A DNA stretch of 64,000 nucleotides, taken from contig NZ_CP135439.1 of the NCBI RefSeq assembly GCF_032341995.1, forward strand, positions 2,046,001-2,110,000. Direction: 5' to 3'. Below, piece after piece: positions 36,071-44,255 of this stretch. A model generated the notes under the pieces. The model was not told the DNA's origin and ran no database searches. It saw nothing but the letters and a program-made list of their open reading frames with translations. The translations under genes were made by a program, and so were the position numbers. This DNA is from Domibacillus sp. DTU_2020_1001157_1_SI_ALB_TIR_016 (GTDB lineage: Bacteria > Bacillota > Bacilli > Bacillales > Domibacillaceae). Position 1 is the stretch's first letter. Every line of letters starts with the position of its first letter.

Positions 36071-36487
36071 TCAATCGTATATTACATTTTTTCCTTCTTC
36101 ACTTAACTTTTTTAAAGATGTAAGCATATGATTTATTTCTTCATCGGAATGCCTTTCCCATGAACTTAATTCAGCTATTATTTTCAAAGGAGATTTAGAT
36201 CTATAAGAACGTGTTGGGTTTCCAGGAAATTTTTTGTCAGTTAAGTTCGGATCATTTTCAAAATCACCTAATGGTTCTACAATATAAATTCTCTCTTTTG
36301 AATTAGATTTTGCTAATTCAGCACCCCATTTAGCAGCGTTTAATGTTCCAGTAAAATAGATATGGTTAGATTTTTTATCCTGATAATTGGATAAGTACAA
36401 AGGTTCAAGCAGGTCTCCAATTTTCAGTTCTGCTTTAGTACCATGAAAAAACGGGCCAGGATCTAAGACATTTTTTTTGTCATTCAT
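36071..36487 (-). CDS. arr: Rifampin ADP-ribosyltransferase Arr
   Basis: 138 residues, the normal length for Arr. Key motifs: FFHGTKAELKIGDLL at the start (His of the NAD site), NHIYFTGTLNAAKWGAELA (Tyr and following helix), RIYIVEPLGDFENDPNL, and KKFPGNPTRSYRSKSPL. Arr transfers ADP-ribose from NAD+ to rifamycins, inactivating them; some homologues may modify other substrates. AAGGGGTG precedes the ATG. It stands between IS remnants (35373-35979) and immunity-like genes, consistent with acquisition by transfer. Confidence 0.9.
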   Translation of the reverse strand: MNDKKNVLDPGPFFHGTKAELKIGDLLEPLYLSNYQDKKSNHIYFTGTLNAAKWGAELAKSNSKERIYIVEPLGDFENDPNLTDKKFPGNPTRSYRSKSPLKIIAELSSWERHSDEEINHMLTSLKKLSEEGKNVIYD

Positions 36488-36609
36488 ATAGCCACACCCC
36501 TTATACTTTTAGACTTACGTATAACAGTATAAGGCAGGACATGCGTAAAAAAACAGTCTATAAATAAGCCTCAGATAGGGTTATAATGTAAGTAGAGACT
36601 AAGATGTTA

Positions 36610-36762
36610 TCAGAAACAAAAAATCCATTCTCCAACTTCAGAACCATTGGCCAATTTAAACAATTGAACGTACTGGTCCGGGAAACGAATATTCAACTTT
36701 TGTTCTGTTTCTCTTATCGCAGATTCCTCTACGCCTTTTTTATTTGTATCTAATAATTTCAT
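36610..36762 (-). pseudogene. Truncated SUKH (SMI1/KNR4) immunity protein
   Basis: From ATG 36762, with GGAGG upstream, 50 residues match the start of SUKH-superfamily immunity proteins: VEESAIRETEQKLNIRFPDQ then YVQLFKLANGSEVGEW. A stop follows where more than 80 further residues are expected. SUKH proteins neutralise toxins of polymorphic and contact-dependent systems. No toxin gene is adjacent. Confidence 0.6.
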
Positions 36763-36814
36763 GCATGGTCTAACCTCCAAATTTTGATTTAATGGTCAAT
36801 CTGAATGTAACTTA

Positions 36815-36882
36815 ATTGCATTTATGTTGCATTAAGGAGCGAGTTTTACGGTTCACTTTTTCCACTAAAGCACCCCGTTAGC
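36815..36882. repeat. Dispersed repeat, copy 1
   Basis: TTGCATTAAGGAGCGAGTTT, GGTTCACTTTTTCCA and AAAGCACCCCGTTAGCTGAA in order. A second copy begins at 40960 and is split by IS110. Confidence 0.7.
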
Positions 36883-36892
36883 TGAATAAGAA

Positions 36893-37282
36893 TTACTCTA
36901 TAATCAGTGTTACATTTTCGTTATCAAGGATGATTTCTTCTATCCAGTCAAATATAGTTGGACCTTTGTTCATCTTTGCATCTCTTATTTCTTGAATCAC
37001 GCTTTCTTTATTAGTCGGATGGCAATTTTTCAATATTTCATTCAGTTTAATAATGGTTTCTCCGTATCCTAAATCTCTTTTTGATTTAGCAGAATTTTTC
37101 CAAATAATTGTGTATTCTTCTCCAAATTCTATATCTCCAAAACCACCACACAAAATATCATTAAATGCATCTAGACCTTCGTTCCATTCATATTTTCCAG
37201 AGAGAACTACATTCGAAAACTCCTTACAAAACCCCTTAAAATTAGAAAAATTCTCTCCATCAATGATGAAAACTTTGTTCAT
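36893..37282 (-). CDS. Barstar-family ribonuclease inhibitor (orphan immunity protein)
   Basis: 129 residues from ATG 37282 (AGAGGTG upstream; the frame is open for 67 more codons, but that part lies over repeats). It opens NKVFIIDGENFSNFKGFCKE, contains EWNEGLDAFNDILCGGFGDI, the segment that in barstar plugs the barnase active site, and ends NENVTLIIE like the barstar C-terminus. An insertion between the core strands makes it longer than classical barstar. No cognate RNase is present, so it is an orphan immunity gene or a regulator. Confidence 0.8.
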   Translation of the reverse strand: MNKVFIIDGENFSNFKGFCKEFSNVVLSGKYEWNEGLDAFNDILCGGFGDIEFGEEYTIIWKNSAKSKRDLGYGETIIKLNEILKNCHPTNKESVIQEIRDAKMNKGPTIFDWIEEIILDNENVTLIIE

Positions 37283-37410
37283 ACTGGCACCTCTAACTAC
37301 ACTGTTTTTCTTTAGTTTATCATAGTCCCTTATTCCACTAACCTGCCACGTTGGTTTAGGAAGACACATTACAAAAATAATTGCATTTATGTCGCATTTT
37401 ATTTCACTGC

Positions 37411-37434
37411 TCAACAGTAGACCGAAACTGTTGA
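37411..37434. repeat. Palindromic spacer repeat, copy 1
   Basis: TCAACAGT and ACTGTTGA, a perfect inverted repeat around eight bases (AGACCGAA). Lies upstream of the barstar gene. Confidence 0.65.
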
Positions 37435-37701
37435 CTAATAATATGTATTCCCATTTTTCTTTTTCATTTTGTAAAAATGCCAAAGATAAGCCGACATCCT
37501 CTCAAGCATCACGAATGACAATGCCAAAACAAAGAAATACTCTTTCAATGCTCCTCACGTCCTTTTTTAGACTTTCTTTTTATATGTTTCAGTTATTTTT
37601 TTATATATTAATTAAATTTTCAATATATTGTCTTCCCTTTACAATGCTGTTATGATGTATTCTGTTCTTTGTTTATATATTAAAAAAAGGAGGAAAGTTT
37701 T

Positions 37702-38391
37702 TTGAGCAACACCGAGATTAAAAAAAGAGCACGGCAAGTGCTTAAAGGATATTGGGGCAAAGCAATTTCGCTTACTTTTATATTAGGTTTATTGGTTATC
37801 CTTCTGCCAGCTGTGGTAGTAGCTGTGGTAGAAATTTATTTATCGGGCGGGTTTGAAGCCTGGTTTAATACTGACAGCACCCCTCTTGCTTCTGATGTAT
37901 TTAGCACCATCCTTTCTATTTTGACCACTCCTTTGACTATTGCTTCTCTATGGTTTTATTTATCCATTTCTCGCAAAGAGACACCCTCTCTATCAAATGT
38001 ATTTGGGATTTACAGAGATGGCCGTACTTCTTTCAAAACCATTATTGCCTGCTATTGGATGTTTTTGTTGACTATTCTTTGGTCGCTGTTGCTTATCGTA
38101 CCTGGGATCATTAAAAGCTTTTCGTACTCGCAGACTTATTTTATTTTAAAGGATCATCCTTCTTATACGGTAAATGAAGCCATCACAGAAAGCCGTAAAA
38201 TGATGGACGGATTAAAGAATCAGTATTTTACGCTTTGCCTGAGCTTTATTGGCTGGGGAATCCTCTCCCTTCTTACACTCGGGATCGGATTTTTATGGCT
38301 GGTACCGTATATTCAGACATGCCTTGCCGTATTCTATTCAGAAGCTGCTGCAAAACAGAACAATTCAACAACAGAGACGATTACACCTTAA
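37702..38391 (+). CDS. DUF975 family integral membrane protein
   Basis: 229 residues from TTG 37702 behind AAAGGAGG. A cytoplasmic KKRARQVLKGYWGKAI start is followed by about five membrane segments. LLIVPGIIKSFSYSQTYFIL and EAITESRKMMDG are characteristic of DUF975 proteins, which are widespread in Firmicutes and of unknown function. A symmetric terminator (38394-38423) ends the unit. It interrupts the row of immunity-like genes. Confidence 0.8.
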   Translation: MSNTEIKKRARQVLKGYWGKAISLTFILGLLVILLPAVVVAVVEIYLSGGFEAWFNTDSTPLASDVFSTILSILTTPLTIASLWFYLSISRKETPSLSNVFGIYRDGRTSFKTIIACYWMFLLTILWSLLLIVPGIIKSFSYSQTYFILKDHPSYTVNEAITESRKMMDGLKNQYFTLCLSFIGWGILSLLTLGIGFLWLVPYIQTCLAVFYSEAAAKQNNSTTETITP

Positions 38392-38393
38392 CC

Positions 38394-38423
38394 AAAAAAG
38401 AACTTCAGCCGAAGTTCTTTTTT
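38394..38423. terminator. Terminator of the DUF975 gene
   Basis: AAAAAAGAACTTC-agcc-GAAGTTCTTTTTT, a perfect 13-bp stem. Confidence 0.8.
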
Positions 38424-38481
38424 GGTTTCTATTAATTTAAACACTGAAGGAGAAAAACCTCGTGACACGCAAGAAAGTTAC

Positions 38482-38505
38482 CCAACAGTTGACCGATACT
38501 ATTGA
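38482..38505. repeat. Palindromic spacer repeat, copy 2
   Basis: CAACAGT and ACTATTG arms around eight bases (TGACCGAT); lies directly before the DUF4304 gene. Confidence 0.6.
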
Positions 38506-38558
38506 TTGAGGAAGTTAAATTGTCTGATACTGTACTATACAGAAGAGGAGGAATTAAT

Positions 38559-38999
38559 TTGTCTTTAGAAAGAGATGCAATGATAAAGTCACTGAAAGAA
38601 ATTGTTATTCCAGTCTTGAGAGAATTGAGATTTAAAGGATCATTTCCTCATTTCTATAGAAAATTAGAAGAACGTGCTGATTTACTAATGTTTCAATTTA
38701 GTATGTGGGGCGAGGCCTTGTATGTTGAAATTTCTAAATGTCCATCCGAAGGTCATGTAGATAGATCAGGTAAACACATTCCTCTGAATAAGGTAAAAGT
38801 TTACGATGTAGATGTATTTGATGGCGATGGTTTACCTTATAGAATTCGTATTGGGAAAGAAGAAAAAGGGATGTTTGAATTTAACAAAGACAATACAGAC
38901 AAGATTTCCTGGCTAATAAGAAATGCTTTGAGTGAAGCTGAAGAATGGTGGAACTCTTCTCCTAATTGGTGGAGCAGTAAAAATATCGAAAGAAATTAA
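38559..38999 (+). CDS. DUF4304 family protein (immunity-like), 146 aa
   Basis: TTG 38559 is seven bases after AGGAGG; an ATG 19 codons upstream lacks a site. It opens LERDAMIKSLKEIVIPVLRE, then FKGSFPHFYRKLEERADLLM FQ-like sequence, FSMWGEALYVEI, and a Trp-rich C-terminus. DUF4304 proteins are small soluble proteins often found among toxin-immunity genes, function unproven. Bounded on both sides by repeats (38482 and 39001). Confidence 0.65.
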   Translation: MSLERDAMIKSLKEIVIPVLRELRFKGSFPHFYRKLEERADLLMFQFSMWGEALYVEISKCPSEGHVDRSGKHIPLNKVKVYDVDVFDGDGLPYRIRIGKEEKGMFEFNKDNTDKISWLIRNALSEAEEWWNSSPNWWSSKNIERN

Positions 39000-39000
39000 T

Positions 39001-39023
39001 CAACAGTACGTCCATGCTGGTTA
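39001..39023. repeat. Palindromic spacer repeat, degenerate copy 3
   Basis: CAACAGTACGTCCATGCTGG begins two bases after the DUF4304 stop codon. It shares CAACAGT and CGTCCA with the other copies, but the right arm is poorly conserved. Confidence 0.45.
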
Positions 39024-39188
39024 GTTTTGATAGAAACAATGTATTAATAGTAGGCGTTTTGGATGATAAAATTTTATTGTTAGGAAAGCAATGACCATTT
39101 TTGATGGTGGTACAATGATTTAAATGATTTCTTGTTAACCTAACGCAGCCGAAAGTGTACTGTTATTACCTTTTAAGGAGTGAAGATA

Positions 39189-40112
39189 TTGCTGAGTATG
39201 GAGGTGGTGAAATCATTTAACACAAGTTATTCTTTTGCCGTGTCGGATGATTTCAACTTTATATCCCGTGTATCAAATAAAACGTTTATTTACTTAAATA
39301 AAAACTGGGAAGATCCTATTGTTTTAAATAAGCCTAGTCATCCTGGTACTTTAGAATACAACGATGGTTCTAAGTTATTACTAATTCAAAACACTACTGG
39401 AAGTACCTATATTTATGAAACTGAACAGTTTAATCTTGTAAAAACCATTCGAAGTAAAAAAAATTTAAAATTAAAAGAAGGTCAGATTTCTTTCTTGAAG
39501 GAGAAAACCGGATTATTATTTGTGGCAAGTACTAGTTCAAGTGATCAAATCTTTGTATTTGATCTAGATTTAGATCAATATGAGGCAATTTCAGATTTTG
39601 AGGATTCTAGCATTTCGTATATTCAATACCTGGAAGAGGAAAATGCTCATTTGTTTACAATCCGTACCAATAATGAAATGGCTGGGGTCACTGAATTTTC
39701 TATTGTGAAAATTGTGGAGAAAGATTTTTCTTTTATTAAGATTGACAATAGTAAGGGGTTTGTCTGGAAGGGAGTACTTTTTAATGCTGCATTGAATAGT
39801 TACATTCTAGTTGATGGGTATAACGTTGTAATGTTAGACTCGAAATTTGAGAATGTACTACAAGATGTTAAACTCTCTCTTCCAGAAGTTCATGGATTTG
39901 CCCAACAATTTCGACATATAATTTTATCGAACGATGGAAAATTTATATTAATTACTTTTAGCGAGTGTGTAGTCATCTTAGACAGCAAGAGTCTAAACGC
40001 TATTGATATTCAGGACCTGCCTAATGCATGCTATGCTAGTTTCAGTAAAGACGACAAGTATCTCCTAATAGGTACTTGGAATAAAGGTTATATTCTTTTG
40101 AATAATTTATAG
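39189..40112 (+). CDS. Beta-propeller-like hypothetical protein, 307 aa
   Basis: Start TTG 39189 is eight bases after AAGGAG; ATG 39198 is an alternative. The whole protein is built of short beta strands in repeated four-strand blocks (KTFIYLNKNW, SKLLLIQNTTGSTYIYE, QIFVFDLDLDQ, GKFILITFSECVVILDS, KYLLIGTWNKGYILLNN), like a six- or seven-bladed propeller, without a signal peptide. Such intracellular propellers occur among immunity genes of polymorphic toxins, and its position between DUF4304 and SUKH genes fits that, but this is inference only. Confidence 0.55.
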   Translation: MLSMEVVKSFNTSYSFAVSDDFNFISRVSNKTFIYLNKNWEDPIVLNKPSHPGTLEYNDGSKLLLIQNTTGSTYIYETEQFNLVKTIRSKKNLKLKEGQISFLKEKTGLLFVASTSSSDQIFVFDLDLDQYEAISDFEDSSISYIQYLEEENAHLFTIRTNNEMAGVTEFSIVKIVEKDFSFIKIDNSKGFVWKGVLFNAALNSYILVDGYNVVMLDSKFENVLQDVKLSLPEVHGFAQQFRHIILSNDGKFILITFSECVVILDSKSLNAIDIQDLPNACYASFSKDDKYLLIGTWNKGYILLNNL

Positions 40113-40153
40113 GGAAAAGCAAAAAAACTATTTTTAAATCATGAATACATACA

Positions 40154-40192
40154 AAACAGCCATTCTTATTTTATCGGTAGGAAAGGCTGTTT
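40154..40192. terminator. Terminator of the propeller gene
   Basis: AAACAGCC / GGCTGTTT arms with inner pairing, 42 bases past the stop codon. Confidence 0.55.
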
Positions 40193-40233
40193 CTTGTATT
40201 TATTAAACGAATGTAACAATGGGTTCTGCTTCA

Positions 40234-40257
40234 TCAATAGTTGACTGAAACTGTTGA
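40234..40257. repeat. Palindromic spacer repeat, copy 4
   Basis: TCAATAGT and ACTGTTGA arms around eight bases (TGACTGAA), ten bases from the end of the SUKH gene. Confidence 0.65.
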
Positions 40258-40266
40258 TTACGAAGC

Positions 40267-40820
40267 CTATGAAAGCCTATAGTAATTTTCAGCAGTATGT
40301 ATAAACCACCACCAAAATTTTTCACCTTGGCTCATAACAAATCGGTCCAGCCATAGCTCAAAGTTCATCTGTAACGGCTCAGCTTCTGTAAATTGTTCTG
40401 TGTGGTCTTTCCATAGAAGATAATTTTTTTGGTTTTCTGAATAAAGTTTAGAATTAATCACAATGTTATCCTGGTAAATATATGCTATGTCATAACAACC
40501 GTCCAGTTCGTCGTAATGCTCATTTAATTCGAGAATTTGTTCCAAGCTATAAAGCTCAATCTCACCACCATGCTCAATATCATTAAATAACCGGCAGCCA
40601 TTTGTTATTCTTAGAAACGCTTTGTAATCTGGCGGCAATATTAAGCCCGTTTTGTTTTCAAAATCATTTATTTCCTCGTCGCTTGCCGGGTGATTAAATG
40701 TGCATGTCGCTTTATATACATGCCCTGTTCGCTTTGGACATCAATAACGTTATCGTTTTGTTCAAGGCGCGTTTTTAAGGCATTCAAAGTTTTTTGGACT
40801 ATACTTCCTTCTGTTAACAT
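40267..40820 (-). pseudogene. SUKH (SMI1/KNR4) immunity protein, frameshifted
   Basis: ATG 40820 (GGGGG upstream) opens LTEGSIVQKTLNALKTRLEQ and continues to QSEQGMY. A one-base shift near 40697 then moves the family sequence to another frame: YKATCTFNHPASDEEINDFE, followed by LPPDYKAFLRITNGCRLFND and ending near FWWWFIHTAENYYR. Both halves match one SUKH immunity protein of about 180 residues. Broken by a single frameshift unless this is a sequence error. Bounded by repeats at 40234 and 40893. Confidence 0.75.
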
Positions 40821-40892
40821 TTGATATCCCCCATTCTCTAATCTTCTTCCTTTTCTTAACAATAGCATGTATTTACTTCGGAGAGTACGTTA

Positions 40893-40917
40893 ATCAATAG
40901 TTCGTCCAGACTGTATA
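40893..40917. repeat. Palindromic spacer repeat, copy 5
   Basis: TCAATAGT, eight bases (TCGTCCAG), then ACTGTATA; lies upstream of the SUKH gene and just before the terminator at 40921. Confidence 0.5.
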
Positions 40918-40920
40918 TTA

Positions 40921-40955
40921 AAAGCCCCGGCTGTTTTTGACAGCCGGGGCTTTTC
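40921..40955. terminator. Very strong bidirectional hairpin
   Basis: AAAAGCCCCGGCTGT / ACAGCCGGGGCTTTT, a perfect 15-bp stem with a 5-base loop. Confidence 0.8.
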
Positions 40956-40959
40956 TAAC

Positions 40960-41033
40960 ACAACATAATTACATTTTTGTTGCATTAAGGAGCGAGTTTT
41001 ATAGTTCACTTTTTCAATTAAAGCCCCCGTTCG
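40960..41033. repeat. Dispersed repeat, copy 2 (left part)
   Basis: TTGCATTAAGGAGCGAGTTT, GTTCACTTTTTCAAT and AAAGCCCCCGTT match copy 1 at 36815. The match ends at CCCGTT, where the IS110 element begins, and appears to resume at about 42690 (CCCGTTAATTGAACAAG). Confidence 0.7.
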
Positions 41034-41076
41034 TATTATAAGGTCAGCCAGAAAAGAAAATATTTCTGGTTGACCA

Positions 41077-41284
41077 TTTTTTATATGGTTTTATGATAAC
41101 GGTAGCCGGGGTAGAACGTAAGCCCCCGTGGGACTTGAGATCCCGTCAAGTAAACAGTTCGCCCCCTACTTGCTTAAACATGTTTTGGCTGGTTGGGACC
41201 AAGATCTCGTATAACAAGCGAAGCTATGACACTGCAAGAAGGATTAGGGGTTACCGGCAATATTCGTATTGGAGGAGATAAAGA
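41077..41284 (+). ncRNA. Candidate bridge RNA region of the IS110 element
   Basis: About 200 noncoding bases between a GGTCAGCCAGAAA/TTTCTGGTTGACC hairpin (41042-41076) and the transposase start. In IS110 elements this left-end region encodes the bridge RNA that pairs with target and donor DNA. Local stems such as GGGACTTGAGATCCC are visible. The guide loops were not resolved by eye. Confidence 0.5.
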
Positions 41285-42520
41285 ATGGATCCAGTGGTTG
41301 GTCTGGATGTAGCCAAAGGTGAAAGTCAAGTTCAAGCGTTCTTGGAAAAAAAGAAGCCTTACAAAGGCAGTTTTAAAGTGGCACATACCCTTGAAGGACT
41401 AGAGAGCTTACACCAATACCTAAGAGAAATCGAAGACTTAACAGGAATTCGACCTCCGGTCGTTTTAGAGTCTACTGGGCATTATCATACACCCGTTGTT
41501 CAGTATTTCGAGGAAAAAGGTTATTTATTAATTATCATTAACCCACTCATCTCTTATCGAGCAAAGAACTCTTCTTTACGCAAAGTAAAGACGGATGTAC
41601 TTGATGCTTATCATCTTTGTGAGCTGTATTATAAAGAGGATTTGGAGCATCATAAAAAACGAGGAATCCAACTCTTAAATCTTCGTAATCTTACAAGACA
41701 ACACGCAAATATAACAGGCATTTATGTACAAACAAAACTTCAATTTCAAGCAGTGCTCGACCAGGTATTCCCTGAGTATCGAGGCGTTTTTGGGGATTTA
41801 TATTCAGGTGTTTCTTTACTAACTCTATTGGAATATCCTACATCGGAAGATGTTTTGGCAACTGATGAAGCAGTGTTAACCAATAAAATCGATGAATTAT
41901 GTAAAAGCCGTTCTAAGAATTGGGCAAATACTCAGGCAAAGAAGCTGATAGAAGCAGCAACTAGAAATCCCTTTCAGAAAAACCTGTATCAAAGCCATAT
42001 CCTCAGCATCGAAATGTACATCAAAATGCTTATAGAGTACCAAAAGCATCTATCTAAGCTTGAAGATGAGATAGATGCTTTGGCAAAAGAAATGGAAGAA
42101 TATAAGATTATCCAATCAATCCCTGGTATCGGAGAAAAAATCGCGGCAACGATTATTTCTGAAATTGGTGAGATTGATCGGTTTAATCACCCTAAAAAGC
42201 TTGTAGCATTCGCTGGAATCGATCCCAGTATCTATGAGTCTGGTCGATTTAAAGGCACTGTAAACCGGATTACGAAAAGAGGTTCAAGTAGATTACGTCA
42301 TGCCTTGTATATGGCCGTTCGATGTGCCATCCGTGATTGTCGTAAAAAGAAAACAACGAATGAAATCATCCCGAGAAATAAGAAACTGCGTGAGTTCTAT
42401 GATAAAAAACGGGAAGAAGGAAAGCCTTATAAAGTAGCTGTAATCGCATGTGCCAATAAGCTCTTACAGTGGATATATGCCCTTTTAAAAAGCTATTCCA
42501 CATTCCAAGATATAGCTTAA
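41285..42520 (+). CDS. IS110 family transposase (DEDD recombinase)
   Basis: 411 residues, full length, ATG behind GGAGGAG. The N-terminal RuvC-like DEDD domain shows GLDVAKG (first Asp), VLESTGHYH (Glu) and KVKTDVLDAYHL (Asp pair). The C-terminal transposase_20 domain has IIQSIPGIGEKIAATIISEI and FAGIDPSIYESG, with the serine-containing KRGSSRLRHALY. The frame is intact, so the element may be active. It lies right of the repeat-bounded immunity genes. Confidence 0.93.
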   Translation: MDPVVGLDVAKGESQVQAFLEKKKPYKGSFKVAHTLEGLESLHQYLREIEDLTGIRPPVVLESTGHYHTPVVQYFEEKGYLLIIINPLISYRAKNSSLRKVKTDVLDAYHLCELYYKEDLEHHKKRGIQLLNLRNLTRQHANITGIYVQTKLQFQAVLDQVFPEYRGVFGDLYSGVSLLTLLEYPTSEDVLATDEAVLTNKIDELCKSRSKNWANTQAKKLIEAATRNPFQKNLYQSHILSIEMYIKMLIEYQKHLSKLEDEIDALAKEMEEYKIIQSIPGIGEKIAATIISEIGEIDRFNHPKKLVAFAGIDPSIYESGRFKGTVNRITKRGSSRLRHALYMAVRCAIRDCRKKKTTNEIIPRNKKLREFYDKKREEGKPYKVAVIACANKLLQWIYALLKSYSTFQDIA

Positions 42521-42816
42521 ATAAGAAATAAAACAAAACCATACAAAACCTTCCAATTGTTTGAATTAGGAAGGTTATTTGGCATGGCTATTTTTAGTAT
42601 AGCATGAACAATTTCAAGTTTTTATTGAAAAATGTTGACAAACTATTAGCTGGTTTCGTATAAGATGAATACTTCTTTATTGATTTAACCTGCCCGTTAA
42701 TTGAACAAGAAAATTAACAAGATCTTTAACAGTGCCTTTCTTTTAAAATTTTCCAAGTTTAGTATTAAGATTTGGCAGGCAGAGACTGCCCTTATTTAGC
42801 GGCCTGTTCTACTTCT

Positions 42817-43200
42817 TTAGGAATTAGAACGCGTCGGAATAAATGACGTAAACAAAATCAGTAAAGATAAGAATAAACCTGTTTTTCCCCAAATGTAAGA
42901 ATACTGCCATGGAATATAAGATATCCCATTTACAAAATGGTAAAGCCAAAACAACCAAAATAGTGTAATAGGAACACCAGCAAGAAAATAAAAAATCCCT
43001 AGTTCCTTCTTACGAAAAACAGCGTATAAGCCGCATAAAGCAAACACAGGAGCCAAATATAAAACAAACAAGAAATCAATTCGTTCCCAAAGTGGGATTG
43101 TAAAGCCATTTAAACTTCTACCAAAAGATTTATACCAAGGCATCACAAAGAGAATTAGTAACAAAATCAGTAAAACAGCTTTAAAGCGTTTTGGCACCAT
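42817..43200 (-). CDS. Hypothetical four-helix membrane protein, 127 aa
   Basis: ATG 43200 follows AAAAGGAGAG. Four hydrophobic segments (about 8-21, 43-62, 71-90, 105-122) with short polar connections and several Trp. No family recognised. Probably a genuine gene; isolated in the accessory zone. Confidence 0.6.
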   Translation of the reverse strand: MVPKRFKAVLLILLLILFVMPWYKSFGRSLNGFTIPLWERIDFLFVLYLAPVFALCGLYAVFRKKELGIFYFLAGVPITLFWLFWLYHFVNGISYIPWQYSYIWGKTGLFLSLLILFTSFIPTRSNS

Positions 43201-43265
43201 GCTCTCTCCTTTTAATAAATAAAATTACTGTATTTGTTAAGAAAGTAGCCTCAAGAGACTATAGT

Positions 43266-43868
43266 TTAGTTGACTGTAGAGTGTTCTTTTAACTTCTTGT
43301 ACTCTGCATAAATAGTTGAACGAGGAACTCCGGTCAATTTTGAGATATCAGAAATAGTCATTCCTTTTTCCTCTCTTGCTTCGAATAACTTTATAGCTTG
43401 TTTAATGTTCTGCTCCGGTTGTCCCTTTCGCCCCATCTTTTTTCCGTTCTTCATGGCCCTTTTTCGCCCTTCTCCAGTTCTCGAAACAATCATGTCTCTT
43501 TCGAATTGTGCAAAGCTTCCAAGCGTATTAAAGATCAACATCTGAAACGGATCATCTTTGGCATCAGCTTTAAACGTCATATTGTGGTCAATAAACGTTA
43601 TACTTATCCCTTTCTCCATTAACTCACTGACAACTTTATTTAAATCCAAAATGCTTCTGGCTAAACGATCAATCTTAGTTACATAAATATGGTCACCGGA
43701 ACGGGCGTGTTTTAGAAGTGCTTGGATTTGTTCTCGCGCTGCTATTTTTGTTCCGGTCATTTTCTCAATAAATAATTGATCCTTTTATACACCAGCTGCT
43801 TCTAACCGTCCAATCTGAGTTTCTAAATCCTGACCAATTGTACTTACTCTCGCATAGCCTAGCTTCAT
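43266..43868 (-). pseudogene. Serine recombinase (resolvase/invertase) interrupted by TAA
   Basis: ATG 43868 opens KLGYARVST (catalytic Ser in RVST) and runs 27 codons to TAA at 43785-43787. The same frame continues KDQLFIEKMTGTKIAAREQ, then DRLARS, FNTLGSFAQFERDMI and a C-terminal helix-turn-helix (ISKLTGVPRSTIYAEY). So a normal 200-residue resolvase is broken by one nonsense codon. A remnant starting at GTG/ATG 43760 would lack the catalytic serine. Confidence 0.8.
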
Positions 43869-43904
43869 CCTTTACGCCCTTCCCTTTCTTTTAATTGAAT
43901 TGAT

Positions 43905-44255
43905 TTATTTTTCTTTAAGAGCTTCCCAAAGTTGCCGAAGCTTTCGCCAGTCCTCTTCACTTGCATTTGAAAGGTCGTTATACCAATAGTTTAGTTTTGG
44001 ATCTTGAATGACCAAATCATTCTTAGTAGGCTTATATTCATCTCGTCCAATAAGCCAGTCCGTAGTAACATTATAGAAATCTGCTAATATTTTCAATCCA
44101 TTAATAGTAGGGTGCCGCTGCCCTTGTTCATAACTTGACAAAGCAGAAGTCGATAAGCCCAACGCTTTACAAACACCAGTCTGAGACAATCCTTTTTCTA
44201 TTCTGACAGTCCTTAGCCCTGAAGAAAATATAGAATGAGAGTTTTCAGCCTTCAC
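43905..44255 (-). CDS. XRE-family helix-turn-helix regulator, 116 aa
   Basis: An N-terminal HTH_3 domain (LRTVRIEKGLSQTGVCKALG, LSSYEQGQRHPTINGL, DWLIGRDE) typical of phage and mobile-element repressors, followed by a short acidic, Trp-rich C-terminus. It is adjacent to a broken serine recombinase, which suggests both come from a lost prophage or element. No second regulator is seen divergent to it. Confidence 0.8.
   Translation of the reverse strand: MKAENSHSIFSSGLRTVRIEKGLSQTGVCKALGLSTSALSSYEQGQRHPTINGLKILADFYNVTTDWLIGRDEYKPTKNDLVIQDPKLNYWYNDLSNASEEDWRKLRQLWEALKEK

Larger units (their letters stand above)
41030..42690 (+). mobile_element. IS110-family insertion sequence
   Basis: Contains a full-length transposase (41285-42520), a structured left noncoding region and no terminal inverted repeats, as expected for IS110. 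Approximate ends are set by interruption of the dispersed repeat: left flank ends CCCGTT, right flank restarts CCCGTTA. Exact ends could shift by several bases. Confidence 0.65.

Noticed and set aside
36893..37282. Toxin gene paired with the barstar
   Set aside because: I looked on both strands within several kilobases for a barnase-like or polymorphic toxin frame and saw none.
37283..37483. N-terminal extension of the barstar frame
   Set aside because: The 67 extra codons run over a palindromic repeat and lack a start site; the internal ATG at 37282 has a ribosome binding site and matches the family start.
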